A stretch of DNA of 64,000 nucleotides from Diplonema papillatum. Its lineage: Eukaryota > Euglenozoa > Diplonemea > Diplonemida > Diplonemidae. Both the position numbers and the translations under genes were made by a program. Below the pieces are notes generated by a model. It had not been told where the DNA came from. It searched no databases and saw nothing but the letters and a program-made list of their open reading frames with translations. Below, one piece after another: positions 20,878 through 31,218 of this stretch. The first letter of the stretch is position 1. Every line of letters starts with the position of its first letter. The stretch covers positions 60,204 through 124,203 of the forward strand of contig JAPJBO010000696.1 in the NCBI GenBank assembly GCA_030068145.1. The letters run 5' to 3'.

Positions 20878-21318
20878 GCCACAGGAACCGGGGAGGGATA
20901 CACATAAAAAGTCGCGACATCCGGGAGAAGAGGTGGGGGGGCAGGGAAGCGAAGAAGACCAAGAGGGGAGAAGAGAGAGACCATGGCGGAAGCCGACCTC
21001 GGCACGCTGCTGGCGGGCTTCGGGGCGCCGCCCCCGCTGCTGACGATGGACCAGGAGGAGGAGAAGGCGAGGGAGCGGCGGGAGGGCAGCAACGGCACCG
21101 GCGGCCGGGCGCCCGCCGACGAGCCCTGCGGCGGAGACGCCGCCAACGGAACAGCGCAGGAAGGCGGGTCGCCCGCACTGAACCAGCCGCCCGAGCTTTG
21201 GGCTGCTTCTTTATCTGCTGAAGACTGTCTGTCCTTCTTTTCCCGTACACCTACTCACGAAGAACGCCAATCACTTGATTATCTCCCTCAAGTGACACCC
21301 CTGAGCAACGTTTTTTAA
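20878..21318 (+). pseudogene. Truncated tandem copy of the leader and first codons of the Pumilio gene
   Basis: Positions 20878-21198 match 21484-21807 almost base for base, including the leader and the ATG (20983). The copy lacks one codon (3-bp indel) and a few bases differ. After GAGCTT it changes to unrelated sequence and stops at 21318, giving a 111-codon frame without any PUF repeat. Weaker similarity continues upstream of both copies (AAAGCGTCAG, CTGCCTGGGG, GGTGGCAATA), so the duplicated unit is about 600 bp and may include the promoter. It could still be transcribed. Confidence 0.85.
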
Positions 21319-21588
21319 CTGTAGCTCTGCAACGTTTGCAACCCCCGCAAAGCGTCAGGCTGCCTGGGGGCGCTGGACTAAGAGACTGAGAGACACCCGC
21401 GAGCTTCTTCTTGGTGGCAATAGCATCAGGCAAGCACCACATCATATCGAGAAAGCCGAGGGAAGCTGAAAGCACCAACACATGCCACAGGAACCGGGGA
21501 GGGATACACATAAAAAGTCGCGACATCCGGGAGAAGAGGTGGGGGGGCAGGGAAGCGAAGAAGACCAAGAGGGGAGAAGAGAGAGACC

Positions 21589-24029
21589 ATGGCGGAAGCC
21601 GACCTCGGCACGCTGCTGGCGGGCTTCGGGGCGCCGCCCCCGCTGCTGACGATGGACCAGGAGGAGGAGAAGGCGAGGGAGCGGCGGGAGGGCAGCAACG
21701 GCACCGGCGACGGCCGGGCGCCCGCCGACGAGCCCTGCGGCGGAGACGCCGCGAACGGAACGGCGCAGGAAGGCGGGTCGCCCGCACTGAACCAGCCGCC
21801 TGAGCTTCTCCCCGCCGGTGACGACAGGTCGGCTGAACCCGACCTGAAGAACCCCCCGCAGCTCCTCGCAGTCGAAGACGGCCAAGGGGGACCGAACTCG
21901 TCAGCACCCACCGCCTCGGCCCCGGAGCCCGCCCAGCGGCCGCATATGACCGCGGAAAAGCTCAAGCAGATCCGCACGCAGAAGGAGGCCCTCCAAAAAG
22001 AGCTGGAGCGGCTGCAAAACGCGGAGGACGAGCTCGCTTACCCGGGCGCGGAACCCGCCAACGAGAACAACCGACCGACCACACCGACCGTCCAGTGCCG
22101 GGTGGCGACGGGCAGCCCTCCTCCTTTGGTCACTCCTCCGACGCAGGCGCTCGGCCTGGGTGGCAGTGTGTCTTCCCTCCACAGCAACTCAAGCCAGCCC
22201 TCTGCAACCCACGGCGCTGCCCCGAACAACAGGGCGGTGCCAGCCGGGATCGCTTCCGGAACCATGCTCACCCTGGACCAAGCCCTGCACATGGCCAGCG
22301 TCGGCTGGAACCTGGCGTCGACTCCTCCTCCCGGCCACACGCCGCACCACACCCCTCCTGTCTCCGCGCTTCTCTCCAGGCAGTCGCCAGGCCCGAGATT
22401 GACCCCGGACAACGTGTTGAAAGTGCTCCGTCACAGCCGGCTCACCGACTTCGTGCGCGACCAGAACGGACTCACGTGGCTGCAGACGGCGTGCGAGGAA
22501 GGCACCGAACAGGACGTCGCAGCCATTTTCGAAGTCCTCTCCGCCGAGCAACCGGAGGTCTTTACCGACCCGGTTACCTCTCCGCTGGTGCCTATCCTGT
22601 ACCTGCGCCTGTCGGAGGCGCAGAAGGACGTGTTGGTCGAAAAAATTGCGACCAACATGGCGCAGATCGCGTTCAACATGCACGGGACCCGCGTCGTGCA
22701 GAAAATCATCGAGCAGGTCAACCAAAAGCATCAGGTCGACCAGCTCGTGACGAGCCTGCAGCACCAAATCCCGCAGCTGATCAAGGACCTGAACGGCAAC
22801 CACATCGTTCAGCAGGTCCTGCAGTCGTTCCCGGCCGACGTGAACCAGTACATCCACGACACCCTCCTCAACCGAGTGGTTGAATTTGGAACCCACCGGC
22901 ACGGATGCTGCGTGTTGCAACGCTGCATCGAGTTCGGGAACGACTCCCAGAAAATGCAGCTCGTCTACGAAGTGATCAACAACGGCCTGTGCCTTGTGCA
23001 AGACCCGTTCGGGAACTACCTGCTGCAGTACATCCTCGAGATGGACCTCGACTACATCAACGTGAAGGTCATCCGGCAGTTCCTCGGGAACATCCCGGCC
23101 CTGTCGATGAACAAGTTCGCTTCGAATGTGATCGAAAAATGCCTCAAAATCGCGCCCGAAGACGTGCGGCAGCTGATTGTGGACGAGCTGGCCGAGCGGA
23201 GCAAGCTGCATCTCCTCCTCCAAGACCAGTACGCCAACTACGTCATCCAAACCGCGCTCCACACGTGCTCGCAGGCGCAGTTCTACTCGCTGCACACCGC
23301 CATCCGACCCCTCATGCACCTCATCAAGAACACCCCGCACGGCAAACGCATTGAGACGAAGCTACGAACTCGCACCTTCGACGGCACCCAGGCTCAAACC
23401 CCGCAGCGCCGGCACGTCCAGCGTGGCGACGCTCTTGGCGTGACCCCAGACGGCCAGTGGCTTCGTGGAGTATGTCTTCTTTTCGTTGACCGCGCTACCC
23501 GTGAACCCAAATCCTGGACGTGGTTTCAGGTGGAAAACTGGCAAATGATCGTCATCAGAAGGTGGGGGCGGTTCAGTTTCCTCACACATTGCATGTGGCT
23601 AAAAAAGACCTATGAAGGGAATTCGGAAGGACTGCAAAGTCCCAAGCCCAGGCCGAAATTAGCCCAGCGCCTACCTGGGCGCGCCTGGCCCAGCCAAGCT
23701 TGCGTTTGTTCTTTTCTATGGGACTTCTTGAGTAATACCAATTATTTTGGATCCGATCGATCTCGAGTCCCGTGATCGTGGATAGATGACACAGGCTGCA
23801 TACCTTTTTAGCAAGTCCTCTTGAGTAATACCAATTATTTGGATCCGATCGATCTCTACTCCCGTGATTGTGAACAGCTGCACCGGGTGCATACCTTCAA
23901 CAACAAACCCTTGCACAGAACGAACAGACACCGGGCTTCCAGCCGTCGTCCGTGCATGGTTCCCACGGAGACCCGACAGGCACGCCTCCTATGCACCTCA
24001 CGCCGCCCCACAACTTTCTTCAGCCCCAG
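21589..24029 (+). CDS. Pumilio-family (PUF) RNA-binding protein
   Basis: Exon 1 runs from the ATG at 21589 to 23469 (627 codons, phase 0) before GTATGT. A further exon is proposed at 23919-24029 (37 codons) between TTGCACAG and GTACGC, also phase 0. Residues ~118-150 are a short coiled coil. Residues ~273-593 are the PUF domain: a degenerate repeat 1 (NGLTWLQTACEEG) and 2, then clear helices HGTRVVQKI, NGNHIVQQV, HGCCVLQRC, FGNYLLQYI, FASNVIEKC and YANYVIQTA, closed by HGKRIETKL. In known PUF proteins these residues read single bases of a UGUA-type site in mRNA 3' UTRs and repress translation or promote decay. Repeats 1 and 2 lack the usual recognition pattern, so the 3' part of the target may differ. 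The Pro/Thr-rich exon at 23919 would form a tail after the domain; if exon 1 were not spliced, the frame would end at 23775. More exons may lie downstream (see 25573-25822). Confidence 0.93.
23727..23915 (+). repeat. 95-bp tandem duplication inside the Pumilio intron
   Basis: TTGAGTAATACCAATTATTT and GGATCCGATCGATCTC occur at 23727 and again at 23822, followed in both by a (C/G)TCCCGTGAT block and TGCATACCTT. The second copy borders the acceptor used by the exon at 23919. Confidence 0.85.
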
Positions 24030-25572
24030 GTACGCACGCATTTCTATTCAAGGTACGGCGAAGCTGAACCCGCCGAATCCATCGACGAATGCCTTTTTTC
24101 CATCCCGCCAGTTTTCGGCGCTCAGCATCGTCGTTTCATCAATCCCATTGGGACATAAGGGAACAAAACTTCAAGTGTTGGGATATAAGGGAATTACACC
24201 TCTAATTAAAGACGCGCATGAATGGACCAATGAGATTCCTTCTGTCCCTACCTACTATCTGGCGAAACAGCAGTAAGGGAACGATCTGTGCTTATTGACT
24301 CGTCGTATGCGATGTTGTCTTGCGACAGACTACGGGCAGCCTGCAGTCCGACTGAAGTCAGACCGAGCTCAAACTGAAGCCAGGCTACAGATTAACGTCG
24401 GGCTGGATCCATCCGAGACTAGAGTCGGTCAAGCCATGGAAAAGCAGGAGCAACGTCAGGCGTAAAGCCAGGCCAAGGCGCTCCAAAATACTCGAGGAGC
24501 TGCCTTATGCTTACTTCGAAGGAGGTTAGAGGGGAAGAAACCATACAACTACAAAGCCGTTGAACGCTTGCGCCCGACACTAAACCCACATTTACCTGTG
24601 TTTCGTGTGGGCTACAGCACATTTACCTCCTTTGAGATTGGAATATTGTTTTGCGATAGTGGGGAGCCATCGGCATGCCGATGCGTTCCACACTGAAGCC
24701 GCAGCCGATGTTTTCCTTCCGCGCGATTGCGCACGAGCAGACGGCGCCACGCAAAAATGAGTACCCGTCGTCGCTGCGTGTTATGTGGCGCGTCTTGCGA
24801 TTCATCGAGGGAATTCCACTGGGCATTCCGAACGAACTTCAGGTTCCTTTGGGCTGGCTGGCGGGGAAAATCTTTTTGGTGGAGTGACCTCCTGGGATAG
24901 CCTATTCTCACACATGGTGGCTATCTCGGGGGGGCTACCCTGTCGTACGTTAGACCCTTGTTTTCCTCCTTTTCTGTATTCCAGTGAAACTTGCAGTAAC
25001 AGCATTCTCCTAATGCAGGAGTGAGTAGCCGATGGAGAATTCCTCTCCAAAGCAGATCTGAAACTGGACAGATCGTGCAAATATAGACAGCCGTGCCCCT
25101 CCCCTGAAGCAAGGTGGCCTGTGTGAATCGACGGGTCCCGGCGCTCGCCTTGCGCTATACAAATCCCAAGAACACTTCTCTTGCTATTTCTCTCTGACCA
25201 TTCGAACGCTTCGACCCGCTGCGTCGCAAAACACAGCGAAGGGAAATAAAAATGGCGTGAAAGACCCAGAACGAAAGCGTGCACCAAATATACAACCCGT
25301 AACCATATAGCCCTTTCTTGCGAAGAGAACCCATTCATGAACGGTCACACGGAGACCCTAAACCCCCGGAATTTCAAGCGAACTTTAACTCTAAAGAAGC
25401 TGCATGTCATCAGAGAAGTTCTACAGCTACAAACGACGCGACTTTTTTTTCTGGATCGATTCTGATGCATCACCTGTGTCCTAATACGTCCAGGCTCAAT
25501 ACCCAGGGATAACAATGGTCATATTGTACGTGCATAGAGAGCCCGCTTTGTTGATCCACACACACGAAACAG
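24030..25572. other. Probable intron or intergenic stretch downstream of Pumilio
   Basis: It contains CCCATTGGGACATAAGGGAAC at 24143-24163, a relative of the repeat at 47.7 kb, and a family G motif at 25345-25400. A segment near 24690-24790 has coding-like composition but no recognised domain. Confidence 0.35.
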
Positions 25573-25822
25573 CTTACGCCGAACACGACACCGGGTTCTG
25601 CAGCCGGATTTAGGCTGAATGTCAATGCTAGGCCGTTTGTCTCGCCGCCGTCATCGACAGGGCCCACTGCTTCAGGGACCGCCACCCCCGACCGATTTCA
25701 GACAAACTCGGCAAATGTGTCTTCTAACAACTCACCTGCTCAGAGGGTATGCCCTGCTTTCTTTTGATACGCGCCAACGTGCTTCGCAGGAACATCCTCG
25801 AGAAGGCCGCCGTCAACCCGGG
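25573..25822 (+). other. Two candidate exons, possibly the 3' part of the Pumilio gene
   Basis: The first (25573-25747) follows CGAAACAG and ends before GTATGC; its open frame is rich in Ser, Thr, Pro and Asn, like the tail exon at 23919. The second (25790-25822) lies between GTGCTTCGCAG and GTAAAT. GC content and splice signals support them; their membership in the Pumilio gene is inference. Confidence 0.4.
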
Positions 25823-25867
25823 TAAATCTGGGTTTAGTGCCAGGCGTAAGCGTTTATCAAAGAAGAC

Positions 25868-26085
25868 AGAGCCACGGGCCTACAGGTCAAGTGGCTACCG
25901 ATTTCCCAAACTAAAGCATCAAGGCGCGGCGCACCTTGGGGCTTGGCGCTCGCGCTGAACACAAGCTCGTCGAGACGGTCAGCCGCAGGGCAGAGCTGAC
26001 GGGGTTGTGACACTGAGCTGCCTCCGACTCAAGCTTTGCAAGCTGTGGTTGACCGTCACGTTCCTGGACCAGGAGCGGCCTTTAG
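25868..26085 (+). mobile_element. SINE-like element of family A, 5'-truncated
   Basis: It matches the 51-kb copy from AGAGCC(A/G)CGGGCCTAC through GTGGTTGACCGTCACGTTCC to GGAGCGGCCTTT. The head part is missing. No clear target duplication remains. Confidence 0.8.
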
Positions 26086-26215
26086 TGCATGCTAATCCAT
26101 GTGGTTCATGTACTTAAAAGAACTCAATGCTAAACAAACTAACGTGGGTGGCGCCGCAGCTTTACCAGCTTCGGCTGACACCATTTGCGCAAGATAGCTC
26201 AAAGCATTTGCAAAT
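26086..26215 (+). repeat. Family E repeat, copy 2 (longest)
   Basis: It joins the block seen at 5795 (CATGTGGTTCATGTACTT) to the block seen at 33070 (CTTTACCAGCTTCGGCTGAC, ACACCATTTGCGCA). Confidence 0.7.
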
Positions 26216-26249
26216 GCGCAGCCCGATATTTAGAGTGTACGGTAACTCA

Positions 26250-26370
26250 GAGATCCGGGGTTTTATAATCTCCGGGTGACCATTGTCGTAAAGGTTCCTT
26301 TTAAGGTGCGGTAGTGGCAGTAAGTGTGCTTTTTCGTGTCTTGTTGCCTGTTGTCGACCTTTCGGCTTAG
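26250..26370 (+). repeat. Repeat shared with 12015-12190
   Basis: It carries CCGGGTGACCATTGTCGTAA and GTGGCAGTA(A/C)GTGTGCTT as in the copy inside the TDRD3-like intron. Poly(C) follows at 26442-26460. Confidence 0.7.
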
Positions 26371-26683
26371 GACAAACTACCTTAAATGTCCGACTATAGT
26401 TTCAAATTCCCCTTATATGTCCGTCATATTTTCAAGTTACCCCCCCCCCCCCCCCCCCCCATGGCTCTGTGCTAGGCGTAGTTTGAGGTTGTACTTATTT
26501 CCGAACAACCTACCACGAGCTTATCCACCCACACCCCCATTTTTCCCCTTTCTTTTTATTTACTTTTTCCCGCCCGATGTCGCTGATGACTAACGGACCG
26601 TCGGACCCGTCCCAACGGGGGTGCTTATGGAAGCTGCAATGAAGGCTTAGACCGGTACGGGCTACATGGCAACCCCTGCTCAA

Positions 26684-26985
26684 CATGTAGAACGTGGGGG
26701 GCCCTTGATCACATTCATTACGGGTGTGGTCGTGGTGTCGGTCGCAATAGTCGCTTTGCTAGCCAAAGAGAGAGATAGAGAGAAAAAGAGCGCCAGAGAG
26801 AAAAGAAAAGATAACGTTATCTTCCGGAAAAGAAGGGTTACGCGAACCCCCGAAAAAATAATTACCCCCAAAAAAAATATGCAGAAAAAAATAAAAACAC
26901 AAACCGACGGTGACCCCCAAAACCTTTTTCAACCTTTCCAACACCCTTCAAGCTAAACCATTATACAACGACCCCCCCCCCCCAT
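26684..26985. repeat. Family B repeat, copy 2 (uninterrupted)
   Basis: This is the empty-site counterpart of the copy at 8551-9785, with CCCGAAAAAATAATTACC at the position where the other copy carries an insertion. It has no long conserved frame. Confidence 0.85.
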
Positions 26986-27004
26986 GCATAATTCGGGTTT
27001 TGGC

Positions 27005-27130
27005 GGTATCCATCTTAATCAAGGGGGGTATCCATCTTAAACACGGGGGCACTATAGTGTAGTCGCCTTACTCACCCCCGTGTTTAAGATGGATTGGCAT
27101 TCTCGCCCGTTATCCATCTTAATCAAGGGG
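27005..27130. repeat. Inverted-repeat hairpin of the CCCCCGTGTTTAAGAT type
   Basis: ATCCATCTTAAACACGGGGG and CCCCCGTGTTTAAGATGGAT face each other around a ~35-bp loop, flanked by TATCCATCTTAATCAAGGGG on both sides. Relatives lie at 46018-46100 and 47560-47655. Confidence 0.8.
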
Positions 27131-27594
27131 GTTTGGCTACACGGTGCACTAGTAAGGCCAATCACTAGTCATTTTAAAGTGAACTTACTAGTAAGAAATC
27201 TTACTAGTGCCACTAGTCATTCTTACTACTGCCACTAGTAAGAATGACTAGTGCACTAGTAAGAATGACTAGTGCACTAGTCATTTTTGCTAGTGTTTTA
27301 CACAGTAAAGTCCATTTTTAGGCGGTGGATATGGCGTGGGTGTCCGACCCACGCTCGAATACTGTTCCGCAGGTTCGTCCTGCCGATGTTGTGCACGCAG
27401 AAACATGAATGGTGAACACTAGGTTGTCAAGCCACCTGCCGTAAGTGCGCACAACGTTTCCAGTCGCCTGGCAGAGGAGTTTCCCATGAGCCTCTTGTGT
27501 TGTGAGGCAATGTTGCAGCGGAAGCCCTGCGCATATGTTGTGGAGGACAGCCCCGTGGTCGGGCCAAGCTCGCCATTCACTGCTGTAGAGAGCC

Positions 27595-28170
27595 AGCTGG
27601 GCACACTGATGCATAGACATGCCGAATCGCATTATGTTCCCTGCAATGATGGCACCGATAGCGCGCGCTGTCGGTGCATGGTATGCATCCATTGTTGTTT
27701 TCCCCTGCGGTGTTTCGTGAGTGATAAGGCTGGCGATGCGGGACCGTACGAGAATCATACTACACAAAGTTACGTACGAACTATTGCAACGCGCCCCACC
27801 CTCTGGCCCAAGTGCACTCGCTGGTGAACAATGTGGAACCACCAGGATATGTCCATCAGGGCTGCCATTGTCTTCGTCAACTGTCATCGTCATCGTCAAC
27901 AGGACTACTCCCAACAGAAAACAAAATGAGCATGTGTTGACGATGATGTCAGCCCTGATGGACAGGAGTCGGGGTCTCGGCCAGAGAGGAGGGCGCGTTG
28001 CAATAGTTCTTACGTAGTATGATTCTCGTACGGTCCCACATCGCCAGCCTTGAAACACCGCAGGGGGAAAACAACAATCGATGCATACCATGCACCGACA
28101 GCGCGCGCTATCGGTGGCATCATTGCAGAGAACAGAATGCGATTCGGCATGTCTATGCGTCAGTGAGCAC
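27595..28170. repeat. Long palindrome, arms ~250 bp
   Basis: The left arm (27595-27870) and right arm (27925-28170) are imperfect reverse complements. They share GACATGCCGAATCGCATT / GATTCGGCATGTC, GATGCATACCATGCACCGAC in the right arm, and GTCCATCAGGGCTG / CAGCCCTGATGGAC near the centre. It lies inside the 3.6-kb element. Confidence 0.8.
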
Positions 28171-28208
28171 AGCTGGGCTCGCTAATTAATAGCGAACTTG
28201 GCCTGACC

Positions 28209-29603
28209 ATGCGGCTGTCCTACAACACCCTTGCTGCACGCGAAGCAGGGTTCAAGGCGATGGCCGACGAGTTGGTCGGGGATACCCCGAAGGCAATTTC
28301 GTTCCTGCTGTCCAAGTTTCCACAGCAGGGTGGCTTTTTGCCCACCCGCAGTGGTTGTGACAATGGACGCGTACAAACCAGGCAACGCCTTCCATGGGGC
28401 AACAGGGAGGCAGCGTCTTGCTGTTGGACTGTCCGGGGACCTCAAGGCGACGCGGTTTCTTACTGTGTGCGATAAGCGGAAGCCTGCCTTCCACTCATGG
28501 TGGATTCAGCTGTCTGCCGCATCTGAGCGCTGTTCAGGAAAGTACGTTCCGCAAGAACAATGCAATCATTCCTCTGAGTCGATTTGTGTTTGGTGGTGAC
28601 CACGCAGAATTGTGGTCGCTCTTTCGAGGCGTGGGCGGTGGCGGGCACCGAAGTGCCTTTTGTGCAACCTGCATTGAGACGCGGTTGGCACACCTGCACA
28701 GATGCAAACGGCTTAGCATCCAGGAAATGCATGCGCAGGGCTTCCACTGCAACATTGCCGCCCGTATCACGGAACCAGCGCATGCCATCACACCAGCCTT
28801 GCACGATGTGAAGGGCATGCTACGGCTCGTGATCCGGACACTTCCGGATGCTAGTCGGGTAGAAGAGGATGCAGATGAACGGTGAGCGCAAAAGGTGGTC
28901 CGCCTACACGTCCCAGAAGACAATGGAACGCGACTTCCAGGCAATCGAGCTGCAGACAAAGCAACTCAAGAGCCTGGACACGAAGCGAAGCGCGCCTGAC
29001 CTCGCGCCCGCGTGTCGCAATCCCCTCCCACACCTGTACCATATTTCTTTGCAAGTGCATCACTGCACGAAGTACGGTGTGGAAGCAAGCCGCAGAAACC
29101 CTGGAGGCCCGCCTCCGAAGGGCTGGTTTGGATGCCCACGTATGCCGGAGAACTGAACGATGGGGACAGAAGTTTCGTAGCAGTCCTGCTCGTGAAGGTG
29201 TTCTTCTCAAGATTTGCATTTGCAACGAGAAGCCGTGGCACAACAATCCGACTTCCGATGAGGAGGAGGATCAGGACGAGGATGACGATGCGGACAGCAG
29301 CACAACCGACCCTGAAAACGAGAGCAGCGAGCACGGGTGTATTATCAGCCAGAAGAGCTACACGCGAATCCACGGCTTCTTCGCACACTACGACGCACAC
29401 CACCGCCCTACAGTAACCTGCGAATGCACACGCAATGTCCATCCTGCAAAAAGACAGTTCGCAAGGGCGGGCTGACCCAACACCTGCTGTACGTTCATGC
29501 TGAGAAGCTTGACAAGAAGACCTGCCCCCTGTGCATGCAAAGGTTCGCCGATGCACGCAGAAGGGATGCCCACATGCGCGATGCCCACACGGGTGGAAGG
29601 TAG
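28209..29603 (+). pseudogene. Broken transposon gene ending in two C2H2 zinc fingers
   Basis: Coding-like sequence shifts between all three plus-strand frames: frame of 28209, then 28394-28885 (with FGGDHAELW and HDVKGMLRL), then an acidic stretch at about 29250-29330, and finally the frame of 29337. The end encodes C-x2-C...H-x3-4-H twice (from 29436: CPSCKKTV, then CPLCMQRF) and stops at 29603. The shifts point to decay, although introns cannot be excluded. The position between inverted ends suggests it was the element's own protein; I cannot name the transposase class. Confidence 0.55.
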
Positions 29604-29689
29604 TCTTACCTCCTCTGAATTCAGCACTCTATGCCACATGGCCCTTTCTTCCGTTGTTCCCCCCTCCCCCACCCATCACACCCTGAGCA

Positions 29690-29860
29690 AACCAGACTCA
29701 CACCGCAGTCCTGTCTGCAGACACTCAGGTTCCACGCTGATGATGGTCCGCCTTATGTGTCCGTGGCTTAAAGGACCGAAACACGGCGCAGACGGGACCA
29801 GTGCGGTGTTGAGCACATACCCATTCCAAGCACGTTCTTGCAATCCCCCCATTCCAGTAG
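29690..29860 (+). repeat. Family C repeat, 3' half
   Basis: It runs from CAAACCAGACTCACACCGC to the family end CACGTTCTTGCAATCCCCC. Confidence 0.85.
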
Positions 29861-30020
29861 GGTACTTCGCGTAACGCGACTTGCTGCCCTCAGCACGCAG
29901 GATTACTTCCTCGCACTCTTTTCCTTTTGGTACTTCAACCATTGGTGCTGCACACGGCAACCCCATGTCCACTGTGCTCTGCGGAGTTTACTTCGCAGAT
30001 TGCCACCGTAAAAAGAAGCC

Positions 30021-30340
30021 AAGTCAGTGCTGCCTAGCGAGTCGCAGTCACAATCAGGGCGAGTGCCCTGAGTTTTTTAACTGATTGCTCAGACACGGTT
30101 GTAGGGGCCTTCTCCCCGTGACGGATTCGCCTGTGCTCTAGTAGCGCGGGTGGTCCTGGCTGTGACGAGCTACGAACAGCCGCCTGACAAACCAGACTCA
30201 CACCGCAGTCCTGTCTGGGTTCCACGCTGATGATGGTCCGCCTTATGTGTCCGTGGCTTAAAGGACCGAAACACGGCGCAGACGGGACCAGTGCGGTGTT
30301 GAGCACGTACCCATTCCAAGCACGTTCTTGCAATTCCCCC
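30021..30340 (+). repeat. Family C repeat, full length
   Basis: It starts AAGTCAGTGCTGCCTAGCGA and ends CACGTTCTTGCAATTCCCCC, about 320 bp. Its last ~45 bp is repeated once more at 30345-30405. With the copy at 40163 it defines the family. No long frame is conserved. Confidence 0.9.
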
Positions 30341-31218
30341 ACCCATCACACCCTGAGCATTCCAAACACGTTCTTGCAATTCCCCACCCATCACACCCCA
30401 GACTTCGGGCCATGCTTATCCCGTTCACTTGTTCTTCTCGGCAACCTGTTGTGTCCACCATTCATGTTGCTGCGTGCACAACAGCGGCAGGACGAACCTG
30501 CGGAACAGTATTCGAGCGTGGGTCGGACACCCACACCATATCCGCCGCCTAAAAATGGACTTTACTGTGTAAATCACTAGCAAAAATGACAAGTGCACTA
30601 GTCATTCTTACTAGTGCACTAGTCATTCTTACTAGTGCCACTAGTAAGAATGACTAGTGGCACTAGTAAGAATGACTAGTGGCACTAGTAAGACATTTTC
30701 ACTAGTAATTTTACTAGTAAGAACACTGAATTCCTAATGACTAGTGCACCGTGTACCATCTTATGCACGGGGGGAGGGGGAAGGGGGGATAGGTACCCGT
30801 TTTAGAGCGCTCTCTCTTTTCCTATGTGTCTTGTCATTTCCGGGGTTCTTGCGACGTTTTTGCGGGAAGAGTGGGGCTGCGGGTGGCAGGTGGAGGCGAA
30901 ATTGTAGGTCTGGGGGGGTTCTGGGCCTCTTTTGACACTTTTCACGACAGGAAACGCAACCAAGTAAGGGCAGACTATTTTTATTTTTTGATCCGCGTCC
31001 CCCGACCCTTGAAAATTTTCCGCGCGCGCGCGCAAAAAAAAAATAGTTCTTTTAAAAAAAATAGTTTGGCAAGTCACCTGGCCTGTGGGTTCCTGTGTGG
31101 AGGGGGGGGGGTCTTGGTGGCAAGCGGTCGGGGGGTGGGGGGCCGGAGGGGTACGCGCCCCTCACTTTGATTCTTCGGCGACTTTTTGCACTGGAAAATA
31201 ACTGTCGTCTGCATGTGC

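Larger units (their letters stand above)
27138..30755. mobile_element. 3.6-kb DNA element with terminal inverted repeats and satellite arms
   Basis: The outer ends are a perfect 16-bp inverted repeat, TACACGGTGCACTAGT. Inside each end lie ~150 bp of ACTAGTCATTCTT / AAGAATGACTAGT repeats. Then comes a ~120-bp inverted repeat (27290-27410 against 30465-30590) that includes GTAAAGTCCATTTTTAGGCG on the left. The centre holds a palindrome, broken coding sequence ending in two zinc fingers, and two copies of repeat family C. No clear target duplication was found: the flanks are both made of CCATCTTA-type repeat, so the element seems to sit in a family of hairpins. Superfamily not recognised. Confidence 0.75.

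Noticed and set aside
22189-23340. 383-codon minus-strand frame opposite the PUF domain
   Set aside because: High GC gives long antisense frames; the plus frame has clear PUF repeats.
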